Shown piece by piece: positions 42,986 to 56,515 of a stretch of 64,000 nucleotides of DNA. Below the pieces are notes generated by a model that was given only the letters and a program-made list of their open reading frames with translations, searched no databases and was not told the origin of the DNA. The DNA comes from Crotalaria pallida (Eukaryota > Streptophyta > Magnoliopsida > Fabales > Fabaceae). Numbering within the stretch: position 1 is the first letter of the stretch; each line of letters begins with the position of its first letter. The stretch covers positions 82,115,501 to 82,179,500 of the forward strand of contig CM075655.1 of assembly GCA_037953625.1 (NCBI GenBank). The letters are read 5' to 3'. A program made the position numbers and the translations under genes.

Positions 42986-44553
42986 TGTTGGAAAACTACA
43001 CTCGGTGGGTGAAATAACTAGGAACACTAGGAGAACACCTAGAAGGGGGGTTGAATAGGTGTTATAGAAACTTTGAAAGATTTTCGCAAGAAACAAATCT
43101 AAACGATTAAAACCAATGAAAATCAATCAATTAACAAATATTATATGAGAGATTAAACGGAAACAATCAACACCAATATTCTTATTGATTCACCTAGGTT
43201 ATGAAAATGATTTTCCCTTTATCAATTTTGCACAATAAAGATTCAATTCAATCAAATATAGAAAAATCACTTTTTCTAGGCTTTCAATCAAGAACACAAT
43301 TAATAACAAGAATTGTAAAGAGTAGAGAGTTTAGAGATACGACACAGTGATTTATCCTGGTTCACTTTCATCCACTTGAAAGCTACTCCAGTCCCCTCTT
43401 CAACCAAGAGAGATTCTTCACTATGAGGAATTAGAGTTTCTCAAATTACAAGTAAATGCCTCACAAGACTTCCTTCTTGCTAGCCTACAAGAGATACCAC
43501 ACCCTTGCCTTGTAACCCTATTGATATCTAATCTAACCTCTACTTGCTTGTTGATAACCCCACAACAAGTCTTCTTTGCTTGCTTCACTCACAAGACTTC
43601 CAAGTACTTTGAGATTCTTCAAAGTGCCTTCCAAATGCTTGATGAAATGCTTCTTCAAGACTTTCAACTAAACTTGCTTGATTCACAAAATCAAGGCTTC
43701 CTTTGTTGTAGAATGTTTGCCTCTTGCAATGATTACAACTCAATAGAAAACAAAAACAATCCTATGAATCTCTTTCAAAAGCTATGAAATATCAACATGA
43801 GAGATTCAAGGTTCTTGATCAAAGAATATAAAAATTAAAGCTTTGATCTTGAGAGAGTGAGAGAGAATAGTGTGGCTTTGATTCTTTGTAAAATTGTGTA
43901 TCAAAATGATTCTAGTTGATAGAAATGATTAGGAAAAGGTTTATATAGAATACCCAAAAGTTAGAGCACTTAGAATGGCTTTTGAGAAGTGAAAAACGTA
44001 TTTAAAAAACCATATCTGATCAAGTTACTCGAGTGAAATGAGTGTTACTCGAGTAATACGAAAGCTGCATAAATTTCACTCGAGTGAAAAAGGTTTTACT
44101 CGAGTAAAAGTTCAGATAATCGATTATCAAAAGTTCGTTAATCGATTATCAGTTCAAAATACACTGTTAATCAATTATCAAAATCTGTTAATCGATTATT
44201 AACATTAAAAATCACTTAAAACTTGTTTTCTCAAAAACTAAACCTTTTCTTTCAAACCTTTAAGCCACCTATTGATTTTAGGCAAAGTGAATACTCAAAA
44301 TATGATATAATCATGCAATCAAAAGAGATTCACTACCCTCTAATAAATTCTACCCAAACTCATAAACTAAAAGACTTGTGAGGCAAAAGATAAAACAATA
44401 AAACATAAACTACCAAACTAAGTCTTCATGAGTTGGCTCTCTCTTCATAACTTGATGTTTGTTGTTGCTTGTTGAGCTTGAACTTGATCAACACACTTGT
44501 AGCTTGTTCAAAACCTTTTGGCATTTATCAAAACATTCTTCATGGATCTTACA
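42986..44553 (-). mobile_element. Solo LTR of the small SIRE-related family
   Basis: 1568 bp flanked by ATATC on both sides (42981-42985 and 44554-44558). In reverse orientation it matches the LTR at 37178-38870 from TGTAAGATCC onward; its outer end reads TGTTGGAAAACTACACTC. Palindromes of the TTACTCGAGTAA and AATCGATT types are at 44028-44205, upstream (in its own orientation) of a TATATAAA at 43941-43948. Copy B shows the empty site. Confidence 0.88.
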
Positions 44554-44558
44554 ATATC

Positions 44559-45506
44559 ATTTTGTTAATTTATGTTGAAGATATGTTAGTAGCCGGTTTA
44601 GATATGGACAAGATCAGAAGCTTGAAGCAACAATTGTCAAAAGAATTTGATATGAAGGATATAGGTCCAACAAAAAGGATCCTTGGAATACAAATCACGA
44701 GAGATAAACAAAAAGGTATTTTGCAATTATCTCAGACAGAGTATATCAGCCGTGTTTTGCAGAGATTCAACATGAGCAAAGATTAGCCATTTTCATCTGT
44801 CTAAAGATTAGTCCCCTCAACTGGAGGAAAACAAGGAGTTCATGGCTAAGATTCCGTATGCTTCAGCTGTTGGAAGTTTGATGTACGCAATGTCTGTACA
44901 AGGCCAGACATTGGTCATGCAGTGGGAGTTGTCAGCAGGTTTATGTCAAATCTAGCTAAAGCTCATTGGGAAGGAGTTAAATGGATTTTGAGGTACCTAC
45001 GAGGCACTACAGAGAAGTGTTTGTGCTTTAGCAAAAGAGAGTTAAAAGTACAAGATTACGTAGATGCAGACTTCGGCGATGAAGTAGATCATCGAAGAAG
45101 TACCACTGGTTACATTTTCACTGTTGGTACTACAGCTGTTAGTTGGATGTCACAAGTACAGAAGATCGTTGCCCTATCCACTACAGAAGCTGAGTATGTA
45201 GCAGTAACAGAAGCCAGTAAAGAATTAATATGGCTTCAGGGTCTGTTAACAGAGTTGAGATTCATTCAAGAAAAGAGTGTTTTGCACAGTGACAGTCAGA
45301 ATGCGATACATCTGGCAAAGAATTCAACATTTAATTCTAGGACAAAACACATTGGACTTCGTTATCACTTCATTAGATCTTTGCTTGAAGATGACGTGCT
45401 AACATTGAAAAAAATTCTTGGAAGCAAGAACCCTGTAGATATGTTAACAAAAGTTGTAACCATTGAAAAATTTAAGTTGTGCTCAACTTTTGTTGGTCTA
45501 GAATAA
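44559..45506 (+). pseudogene. Tork copy A RT catalytic block to RNase H
   Basis: The frame resumes LLIYVEDMLVAGLDMDK; the catalytic YVDD of copy B is YVED here. Frameshifts follow, then RNase H: VDADFGDEVDHRRSTTGY, ALSTTEAEYVAV and HSDSQNAIHLAKN. It ends at a TAA near 45506, with the polypurine string CAAGTGGGAGAT just before LTR 2. Inactive. Confidence 0.85.
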
Positions 45507-45567
45507 CATTACTATTGCATTGATCAAAGTGTGAACACAGATTAAAATCAGTCTTCAAGTGGGAGAT

Positions 45568-45955
45568 TGTTGGAATTGGTCAAATAACAAAGACATTCTT
45601 TGTTGAGAGAAAATTAAGGAAACACATTCCTTAGTTTTGGTTTCGTAAAAATAGGAAGCCATTAAAATTATAGAAACATTAAAAATAGAAAAACAGAATG
45701 GACGGAGGATGACACTTACCTCCACCTATAAATACAGATTTTGTTTTTTTACTTTCGAGGCATTCCAATAGTGCGAGACTGCAAAGAGAGGTAGAAAGAT
45801 TTGTATTTTCTCCTTTTTCTGTTTACATGCAGCATAATAATAAGAGCTTAATTATTATTATTATTATTATTAATATTATTATTATTATTATCATTATTAT
45901 TATTTCGTTTTTCTCACTAATCTGATTAAGAGAAATTTTGCGTAATTTCTCAAAA
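45568..45955 (+). repeat. Tork LTR 2, shared by copies A and B
   Basis: It starts TGTTGGAATTGG after the polypurine tract of copy A. TATA box CTATAAATA is at 45726-45734. It is slightly longer than LTR 1 because of an expanded ATT microsatellite (about 45851-45903). Confidence 0.85.
45851..45903. repeat. (ATT)n microsatellite in Tork LTR 2
   Basis: Roughly 17 ATT units with two interruptions; LTR 1 has only a few at the same place. Confidence 0.9.
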
Positions 45956-46074
45956 TTGTTGATACCAATTGTTGCAACAAGAGCTGCTTTTGCGTCGCTC
46001 ATTTTTTCTCAACAAGAGCCAGTTGTTATTCTTACAATAACCAGTTCAAATGGAGTCAGATTTGAGTGGGAGAA

Positions 46075-49000
46075 ATGGCTGCAGAAGAAGGAAAGGTGAA
46101 AATTGATAAGTTCGATGGTGAGAACTTTGGCTTTTGGAAGATGTAGATAGAAGATTATTTGTATCAGAAAAAAATGTATCAACCTCTCTCAGGAAGCAAA
46201 CCAGAGGGCATGAAAAATGAAGATTGGGCTCTTATTGACAGACAAGTCCTTGGAGTTATCCGATTCACGTTATCCCACAATGTTGCATATAATATTGCAA
46301 AAGAAATTACCACGGTAGGTCTTATGGCGACTTTTTGTAATATGTATGAAAAGCTGTCAGCTCAAACAAAGTTCATTTAATAAGGCGGCTATTTAATTTG
46401 TGGAAGACAGAAGGTGCATCGGTGGCTCAACATCTCAATGAATTCAATGTAGTCACAACCCAATTGAGTTCAGTTGGAATCGAATTTGATGAGGAAGTAA
46501 AAGCATTGATACTTTTGTCTTCCCTACCAGAAAGTTGGAACGCTACTGTCACAGGTGTGAGTAGCTCGTCAAGAAGCAATAAGTTGAAGTTCAACGATGT
46601 TCGTGATCTGGTTCTTAGTGAAGAGATTCGACGGAGAGAGTCGGGTGAATCTTCAACCTCTTAAGTTTTAAATACAGAGTCAAGAGGGAGAAATTTAACC
46701 AGAGGAAATGGACGTGATAAATCCAAGGAGAGAAGGTCCAGATCCAAGAATCATCATAGTCTTCAAAGCTCAAAGACAATTGAGTGTTGGAATTGCAGAA
46801 AGACCGGGCACTACAAGAATCGGTGTAGGAGTGCACCGAAGAATCAAACCATGAAAAGAGAGGCAAATGTTGCTTCTACCTCATAAGGAGTTGATGCGTT
46901 GATATGTTCTTTAGAGAACAAGGAAAAGTCTTGGATATTAGACTCTGGAGCATCTTTTCATGCCACTTCACAAAAAAATTTATTTGAGAATTATGTCCCC
47001 AGTAACTTTCGTAAAGTGTACCTTGGTAATGAACAATCTGGTGAGATTGTGGGTAGAGGTGTAGTTAAGATTAAGTTAAATGGGTCTGTATGGGAATTAA
47101 AAAATGTTAGACATATTCCCAAGTTGACAAAGAACTTAATCTCAGTAGGCCAGTTGGCCAGTGAAGGCTATACATCAGTCTTCCATGGAGATCATTGGAA
47201 ATTTTAAAAGGGTGTAATGACAATTAGTCGTGGTAGAAAGAGTAATACTGTTTACAAGACAGCTGGAGCAAGTCATTTGATTGCAGTTGCAACAAATTAA
47301 AATCCCAATCTATGGCACCAAAGATTAGGCCATATGAGTGAGAAAGGGATGAAGATCATGCACTCAAAGGGTAAGCTACCAAGTCTTCGGTCAATAGAAA
47401 TTGACATGTGTGAAGACTGTATACTTGGAAAGCTGAAAAGAGTTAGCTTTCAGACAAGTGGAAAAACCCCGAAGAAGGAGAGACTCGAGTTAGTTCACTT
47501 TGATGTTTGGGGACCAACGACGGTTCCATCCATTGGTGGGAAACAATACTTTCTGACTTTTATTGATGATCACTCTAGGAAGGTATGGGTATATTTTTTA
47601 AAACATAAGTCTGAAGTATTTGAGGCTTTCAAGATTTGGAAAGCCATGGTAGAAAATGAAGCAGGATTGAAGATCAAAAAGCTTAGGACCGATAATGGTG
47701 GTGAATACGAAGACACCGGATTTAAGAAGTTTTGCTATGAGCACGGGATGAGAATGGAGAGGACTGTGCCAGGTACGCCTCAACACAATGGTGTGGCAGA
47801 GCGTATGAATCGAACGTTGACAGAAAGAGCCAGAAGCTTGCGTTTGCAGTCTGGCTTACCAAAGCAGTTTTGGGCAGAAGCAATCAACACAACAACTTAC
47901 TTAATCAACCGAGGTCCTTCGGTTCCATTGGAGCACAAAATACCAAAAGAGGTATGGAGTCAAAAAGAGGTAAAACTCTCACATCTTAGAGTTTTCGGTT
48001 GTGTAGCATATGTGCACATTAGTGATCAAGGTAGAAATAAGCTTGATCCTAAATCGAAGAAGTGCACTTTCATTGGTTATGGTGAAGATGAATTTGGCTA
48101 CAGATTATGGGATAATGAAAACAAAAAGATGATTCGTAGTAGAGATGTGATCTTCAATGAAAGAGTGATGTACAAAGATAGGGATAACATATGCATTAAA
48201 AAGTCAAAACAGAGTAGGCAGGTGTATGCAGAGGTGGATGATGTCCCGGAAATTCCTGAATTTGAGACTCCTCAGCCAGAAGAATCAATTGAAAATAATG
48301 ATGATGAAAAACTTGACACACCAGAGCTTTATATGCCAGCTCCTTTTTTAAGAAGGTCCTCTCGACCTCCCGTGCCTAATAGAAAATATCTTAATTATAT
48401 GTTGTTAACCGATGCAGGGGAGCCTGAGAACTACGAGGAAGCATGTCAGACAACAGACGCCAGTAAGTGAGAGCTTGCCATGAATGATGAGATGAAGTCT
48501 TTAATATCCAATCAGACATGGGAGCTAGTAGAGTTACCTACTGGGAAAAAGGCACTTCATAACAAATGGGTGTATCGAGTGAAAGAAGATCATGATGGAT
48601 CCAAGAGATACAAAGCTCGACTAGTTGTTAAAGGATTTCAGCAAAAAGAAAGAGTTGATTACACTGAAATCTTTGCTCTAGTTGTGAAGCTCAATACTAT
48701 AAGATCTGTTTTAAGTATCGTTGCCAGTGAAGGACTGTACCTTGAACAACTAGATGTGGAAACCACATTTCTTCAAGGAGACTTAGATGAGGAGATTTAC
48801 ATGCATCAACTTGAAGGTTTCTTAGAAGAAAAGAAAAAGAACATGGTGTGTAGATTAAATAAAAACTTGTATGGTTTGAAACAAGCTCCAAGACAATGGT
48901 ACAAGAAGTTTGAAAGCTTCATGAACAAGGAAGGTTTCCAGACGTGTAATGCCGACCACTGTTGTTTCTTCAAGAGATATAAGTTCAGTTATATTATTTT

Positions 49001-49530
49001 GCTACTTTATGTTGACGATATGTTAGTAGTCGGTTTAGATATGGAAAAGATCAGAAGCTTGAAGCAAAAATTGCCAAAAGAATTTGATATGAAGGATTTA
49101 GGTCCAAAAAAAAGGATCCTTGGAATGCAAATCACGAGAGATAAGCAAAAAGGTATTTTGCAATTATCTTAGGCAAAGTATATCAACCATGTTTTGCATT
49201 TATTCAACATGAGCGACGCTAAAGCAGTTAGCACACCTTTGGCTAGTCATTTTCTTCTGTCTAAAGATCAGTCCCCTCAGCTGGAGGAAGAGAAGGAGTT
49301 CAGGGCTAAGATTCCGCATGCTTCGGCTATTGGAAGTTTGATGTACGCAATGGTCTGTATAAGGCCAGACATTGGTCATGCAGTGGGAGTTGTTAGCAGG
49401 TTTATGTCAAATCCAGGTAAAGCTCATTGGGAAGAAGTTAAATGGATTTTGAGGTATCTATGAGGAACTATAGAGAAGTGTTTGTGCTTTAGCAAAAGAG
49501 AGTTAAAAGTACAAGGTTACGTAGATGCAG
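46075..49530 (+). pseudogene. Tork copy B gag-pol, broken off in RNase H
   Basis: It starts at ATG 46075 (MAAEEGKVKIDKF). Stops occur near 46146 and 46378 in gag, after STS (46662) and near 47205. The integrase stretch 47334-48468 is fully open (VHFDVWGPT, RTDNGGEYED, GVAERMNRTL). RT is open from 48480 with KNLYGLKQAPRQWYKKF and an intact YVDD (about 49011). It ends in the RNase H region at YVDA, where the second long LTR enters at 49531. It is less damaged than copy A but still dead. Confidence 0.87.
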
Positions 49531-52500
49531 TGTAACACCCCGATTTAGAAACTTCTAATTCATGAAAATATGGGACAATTTTTTTTACTTGATTGATGAC
49601 ATGGACATTAGTCCTTTCTTTCAAACACATTCCCTTTTCAAAAACATTTGTTTTGAAATTATACAATCATGTTCTACGTCATCCATCGGATTTTCAAATC
49701 GAGATGTTACCAACACCACGCTTTGAAATCCCTTATTAATCCTCATCCTATTATTTCAATTGTCCAGTCCAGAAAACATTATTTCAAATTCGGGAGTTAC
49801 ATGGTATCCAGCAGAATTATTAAAGTCCAATAACATACATGACTCATGATACATAATTAAAAATGAATTAACTACTGATCCTCATTACTGGACGTTGCAA
49901 CAGGCACTTCCTCCGGATCATACTCCCAAATGTCGGCATCAGAATACTCGGCTGGGCTCGATCCTTCACTAGGGTCCTTGATGGTCACCTCTGAGCCACC
50001 TGTCCAACTCTAGCCTTGGCGATTCACCTCCCAGTTACCGTGGTGGTAAATCTCAAAAGTAAACTTGACTCGATCCACCATCTATTGGTCCGTCACAAGA
50101 CCAAAAGAAATACCAAAACTAAAGAGAAACAGAGAGAGAGTCAGCTCTTCCGGGCGGAAAGCCGACGGTGTGGGATTACAGCAGGCAAACATATTCAGAC
50201 ATAATAATAAAACAAACAATAAACTAACAATCATTCACATATCATGATTTCCAATTATCCTTTTCCATATCATTATTTGTTATCTTCCTCTTTTCTCATA
50301 CTTGGTAATCCAGGCCATAATCTCAGTCTTTCCTTCACCAATGTTTCCATTCGCCGTCACATCCAAGTCTCTCTTGTGAGCATAACACTTTTTCTCTTTG
50401 TTAAACATTTCTCTTCTTTGCCCGAGGGCTCTCTTGATACACAGACTTTCTTAATTCTCGTTTCGCTTATCAAGGATTATACTTGTTTCTTTATACTCTT
50501 TTCTTATTAAATTTTATTGAAGCACATCCCTCGATAACGGGGTTGAAAGGAAGTCATCGGGGAGTTTGGTTAGCACACATACATCTTCTCCAATCCATCC
50601 AAGCCTAGTCGGAAGCAAACGGGACGTACAGGAACCTTAACCCACGCAGGTCGAACAGCCGAGAAAATCCAACAGCATATAATATCTTGTCAAGACCACA
50701 CCCGTACAGGCCGGTCATTACAACAATTAATATTTTACGCGATACCGCAAGGGCCCAAATCCATTCGACTGCCCTCCTCGTTCAGGTTCCCTCTCACCGC
50801 TTCGAATTTGATCAAGGGGGCGACAGTACTATTCTAGTCTGCAGTGTGGAACACGCTACGATTCCTTGGGTATTAATCCCCGATCACATATAGACTCATT
50901 CCACCTAAAATAGTACTCTAGGTTACTTGATGTTTCGCCATCATCACCCTCCCCTATCACAATCACTTACCTGAATATCCGCAGATAAACAGGGTATCTT
51001 CCTCTCCACTACTTCACACTCAACTCGCCGCATTATAATTAATGTCTTTTAAATGTTTTATCAATATTTTATTAATCCTAGGTTCGGCGAGTCACCCTTG
51101 TTCATCCCTTCGGTGAACCTCGACCTCTAATCGAATCTTTCGCAAAGTCTTCCTGACAACATTTTGCTTTTATGTTGGGGCTCGGACACACGCCGTACTG
51201 CACACGTGGCCAGCACAAACTCGAATCCACCTTGGTGCATATCGGGGAAATTCTTGTCATCATGTTTCCATCGTATCCATAGCGATTAATTCTTTCAATA
51301 ACACTATCTGTACGATTCACTTTTCTTTTATTACTTCTCTTTTCAGCAATCTTTTCATTACTGGTTGTTATCATCATTACATTATCCCCAAAAACGTCAC
51401 TATTTTACTTTAACAATTAAAGTATTACAAATATTTCTCATAACATGATTACTCTTAATTTCAGATAAAAGTTTAGCGGGCATAAAGCAACATATCATAA
51501 TATTTCATCATCACAAATAAATAGCATCATGTCATAATACTTTAACTGAAAAGGGATGTCTTAGTCCTGCATATAAGTGGCCAAACATACACAATCAATT
51601 GTCACTATACGACTGACTCGTAGACCCCACGTTCCGGCTTTTGAGATGGCCAGGAACACTTAACATGTTACCTACACACAACTGTGTCTTAGGAAAGCTG
51701 CTCTCTCACCTTGCCAGTCGATAATTTCCCAAAAGCCTCCACTAATGCGATCCTCCGACACGCGTCCACAGCTGACACCTTCTAATCCTCAAAACAGACA
51801 TCACATATTAATAATATACTCTAATCAAAACATTATTCCCAAAATTGAAATTACTCTTTTGAAACTTAATTTGAAATCCTTTTGGTCCAAATAAAAACAT
51901 AAATCTTTTTCTCCAAAATCATCCCAAAACTCTTTAACACTTTAAATTCTTCAAATCATTATAGAACACTTAACAAAATCATTTTAAATAAATAAATTAG
52001 TGGCTGGTCTACTTCGGACAGTAGCTCACTCGAACCCGAAAACATCGAAAATCTTTAATTATGCAATTTCGCTTTAGCTAGAATTTAAAACACTTAAAAC
52101 TCATGCTTTTAAATACTTGTAAACATTTTATCAATTGAAAATACTTCAATTAAAATTCTGGACAGCCACACTTAATTTTATAAAATCACTTTTCGAAAAC
52201 CCGAAATCACCATAAAATCATACGTTAACCCACAAAACCTTTAAATGTAAAATAATTACTTATAAACAATTTATTTTCAAATCATAACACGTTAAATAAA
52301 ACTTGGGCAGCCTTGAAAATTTCCAATATCCAGAATTGAATTAAAACCAAATGATTCAAAACCAATTTATTTTCAAAAGCAAATCACTAAGTTAAACACT
52401 TAGCACACAATTACTTAAAACAAAACAAATTCATCACTAATATATTTCTTACATTTACATACACAACTCATTTTCCTTTACTTCCTTAATTATGAAAATA

Positions 52501-55500
52501 ATTTTATTCAAGTAGCATAAAGCATAACAAAGTGATCACACCAATTTTATAAATCCATTTTACCGGAAACAAGTTTTCTTCTAATCCAAGCAACACAACT
52601 AACATGCTCCAAATTAATTCAAATTAAATTATATCAAAAATCATAACATTCCAATTAAAATATATTTTTCACAGTCATATATCCATTTGTACAGAACCAA
52701 AACATAAAGACAAAACAATTAAGGTTTACACATATCCCAACTTGTAAATCGATTTCCACAACTTAGCATGCAAATCACTTAAATAAAATACCAACCAACC
52801 TACCACCTTTATCACATCCAAAAATCAATAAAAATTCCAGCCAAGTTCACAGAAAGTACACCCTGCATTACATTCATCCAAAAACATCGAACACGTACTA
52901 AACCGAACACGGAGAATTCAAGGAAATAGAATTCCAAAAATGAATTAAATCAACTCATTTAAACTCCAAATTTTGCAATACTCTTAAACATATATTAAAA
53001 TACTTCACATAAAATTTTCAAGTCATTCTACCACCCAAAACCTAAATTTCTATCCAATTTTTCTCAAAAATCCAAGTCTGGACTGTTACCATCTGAAGAA
53101 AATTCGTATTTATTTAAAATAGTAAATCAACTTCAATTGCCACAAAATTTTGTACAGGGAATCCTCACACATTCAAAAACATCTCATAAAATTTTCAGGT
53201 TATTTGGAGTTGTGGAAGTAAGACTTTTTCAATTAAATTCCTCTCAAGTTCTGAAACTTCTAAACTAGATTTGCCCACTGTTTTGCTTTAAATAAAATAC
53301 CTATCCAACTCCAAACAACCTCAAATTTCAAAGAGAGAGTTCTCATATATGCAAAACTTTACCATAAAAATTTCAAATTCATCGGCATAGTATAAGTTTT
53401 GAAATTTAGCTTGTATTTCACCCGAAAGCTCTGTTTTTCCGAAATCATTTTCTTAAAAACAATTCTTGAAAAATTAATAACCCAAATCCAAAAATTGAAT
53501 AGAAATTCAGCTGCATCCCAAAATTGCCTCATTGAAACAGTGACAAATTCTCAAGCTCATCAATAATCCTATATAAGCACTATTCATTCCAATAGTTTTC
53601 AAGTAAAAATCCTAATTCACCAACCAAACTAAAAAAGCATTGAGGTATCAAGACAAGTTCAAATAAGTTTAAAATCACTAGAACACATTCTTATGACAAT
53701 TATCATGACACAAAATAAGCTTTTCTTCTACAGGTTTTGTAAAACCGAATAGTGCACTAAAACAACCAAAATCAATTTGCTTCATAATACTCCCTAATGC
53801 GTCCAAACACATATTTTTCAATTAAACTTCAACCTACAATTACTTGACTATCTTTAAATCAATCATACATTACATAGTTACTTTCAAAATAATTTCATTT
53901 TCATATTTACCTACTTGTACTCAATAAAACCGAATTGTACTTAACCAAACAAATCAAGATAACAAGTTCAATCATTTTAAATCACTTAAGCAACTTTATA
54001 CATCATCATGCAGTTTCATTTTCACAAAGCAAAACTTCCTAAACATACATACTCCACATGGCCGAATTAATTCATCACACACATAGGCTAAGAATCACAA
54101 TTTTAAGTACTCAAATCATCACAATTCATGTCAAACACTTAAACACAATTTCATTTACATGCAACAAAATCATTTCACTTAGAACACATGCCTGACCGAA
54201 TTGGTTAAGAGAAATAAGCTAAAAATTACAAACTTAAAACACATAAACCTACTTAATTCATTTCAAGTATTCAAACATCGATTTTATTTTCATGAAACCA
54301 AATCATTTACTCTCTTTCTCTCATGACCGAACACCCACACATATAAACGTTTAAGTACAAAACTTTACCAAACAATTTTATTCATTCATTTCCTTTATGA
54401 AAATCAAGAATACTCTTAGGAAAATAGTTAATCTTAACAAATCATTAACATGTATGCAAAATAAACTCACATACCTTATTTTTCATGCCTAAACCGAATA
54501 TACAACATACACATGCAAGAACAAAACACAAACTTTTGAAAATCAAAAATCATTTCATCCCTTTTCTCTTGGTTTGGCCGAATATATACATATAAAAGTA
54601 TATACTTTTTTTTGTCAAACAATCACATAAAAACACTTAGATTATTCACACTCTTAAGCACAAATCATACAACAAAATTATTAAATTAATTTGCATATTT
54701 TTCTCCTCAAAGCTCTATAGCCCAAAATCAATACAAATCATCAAAAAAAAATTCATTTTTCATGCATTCTTTGGTTAGAACTTAAAAATACACTTAATAC
54801 ATATCAATAATCATCAATCCATGACATGCAACTAAAAACAAATCCATTTCCCTCACTCAACCCTTAGGCCGTGGCATGCAACAAGGAAACAAAGGAAATT
54901 TTTGCAAATCAAATACACAAAACTCATAAACAATATTAACACACTTATATATATTCAAGCATTCTCATTAAAAATCAATGAACAAAAATTATTTTGACAC
55001 AAAGGGGCCAAAACCGAATGCCCTCATACACATATACCACATCAAAATTTCATTTTATCATGAAATCACTTTTAGAAATCAAAAATACATCAAATAAATA
55101 TCAATAGACATGAATCTTACATGCAAGACAAAACAAAAATCATTTTCCCCAAATGAAACCCTAACCGTGACATGCATAGGGGAAAATAGAAAATTTTTTG
55201 TAAATCAACAACAAATAACTCAAGAACATAATAAATCAACTCATTATCAAGCATAAAAACTTAAATCAACGATCAAAACTTATTTTTCACAAAAAGGGGT
55301 CCAAACAGTGAGCATCATCACCATTGATGCATGTTCATTTTTTTGTTTTCAATCTCAAATACAAGTAGAAAATGATGTAGAAAAGCATAAGAAAGCTTAA
55401 AAACAAACATGCATGAAGCTTTGTTCTTGAAACAAAATTTTTAGCTTGAAAACTTGGAGAAACCGAAAATACAAAGAAGAAAAGAACAAGAACAAGAAGC

Positions 55501-56515
55501 TTAGTATCATACCTATGGAGAAATCAACGAAAAATAGCCAAGAAAATATGAGTTCCCCTTCCTTCCTCCTCTTCTCCACCTCGGCCTCCTCTATCTTCTC
55601 CGCCTCTCTTTATTTTTTTTTTTCTAAGACACAAGACTAAGAACAAGGGGGTAGTATGTCTTATGTGTGGGGTATTTAAAGCAAAAGTAGGTTGGGGTCT
55701 ATGACATAAAAATTGGGGTTTAAATCCTTCAAGAGTCATAAGGACTCATTAGCAAATTTTAATTGGGGTTTATGTCCGAGGAGGGGGGTTCGAATAAGGC
55801 AAGGGGTCATAAGGGGTTGTCTTGCAATTTTAAATGGTTTAAGATTTATGATGGATTAGTTTAGTGGGAGACATAATTAAGTGGGACAATTAATGCTTTG
55901 TCTCCCTAGGGTATTAATAGGGTGGTTATATTTAACTGGGTTACCCTAGGGTATTGTGTACTCTTAAATATATGTCTCACAAATTCGAAATTCAAATTTA
56001 TAAAGACATACCCAAACCGTGCAGCATACTTGGACAGTAGAAAATAATATTTTTCCAATACAGTACAGAATACTTAAAATCATAATTAAATTTTTTTCAC
56101 GAAATAAAATATTATAATTTCTTACAAAAAATAAAAATTTCGTGGGCTGCCAAAATAAATTCCAAACAGTATAAAAATAAATTCTACATTTTATTACGAT
56201 CGTTTTGACTATAAATTCGTCATATTCCGATCTACCAGTCAAAAGTTATGAATTTTCAAAATTAAATAAATCAAAGAAATCAATAAGTAATCACTTTCCC
56301 AAACACAAAATAATATTACAAAACAATTCCTTTAAATCAATAAAACACAATAATCAAATATTTAATCGATTTAAAATAATTTCCTCATTTCCACGTGTCA
56401 TTATAAACCAATAATATTTTCATCTCAATTTGAAAAGAATCCACAAATCAGAAATCCCTAAAAATTAATTTATTAAAATGGGGAAAATTTAGCATTGACA
56501 ATTAGGGCCGCCGCC
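49531..56515 (-). mobile_element. Second long gypsy-like LTR element (incomplete)
   Basis: It begins TGTAACACCCCGATT like the element at 33463 and shares several stretches with it (50560-51130). It contains no recognisable gag or pol in 7 kb. Minus orientation is suggested by TTTAAATACCCC near 55670 followed by a GA-rich leader. SIRE copy 2 interrupts it at 56515, so the right end is outside the window. A short minus-strand stretch near 49880-50000 reads EGSSPAEYSDADIWEYDPEE, acidic and of unknown meaning. I found no other gene. Confidence 0.5.

Larger units (their letters stand above)
30664..49530 (+). mobile_element. Tork-type Ty1/copia element in tandem: LTR-copy A-LTR-copy B
   Basis: Two LTRs (30664-31025 and 45568-45955) bracket internal copy A. 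A second, highly similar internal copy B in the same orientation follows the second LTR directly and is broken off at 49530. Sharing one LTR between two internal regions is the signature of recombination between LTRs. Gag resembles the Tork/Tnt1 lineage (FNLRMTEGASVAQHLN, ALILLSSLP). The outer right LTR is not in view. Confidence 0.82.
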
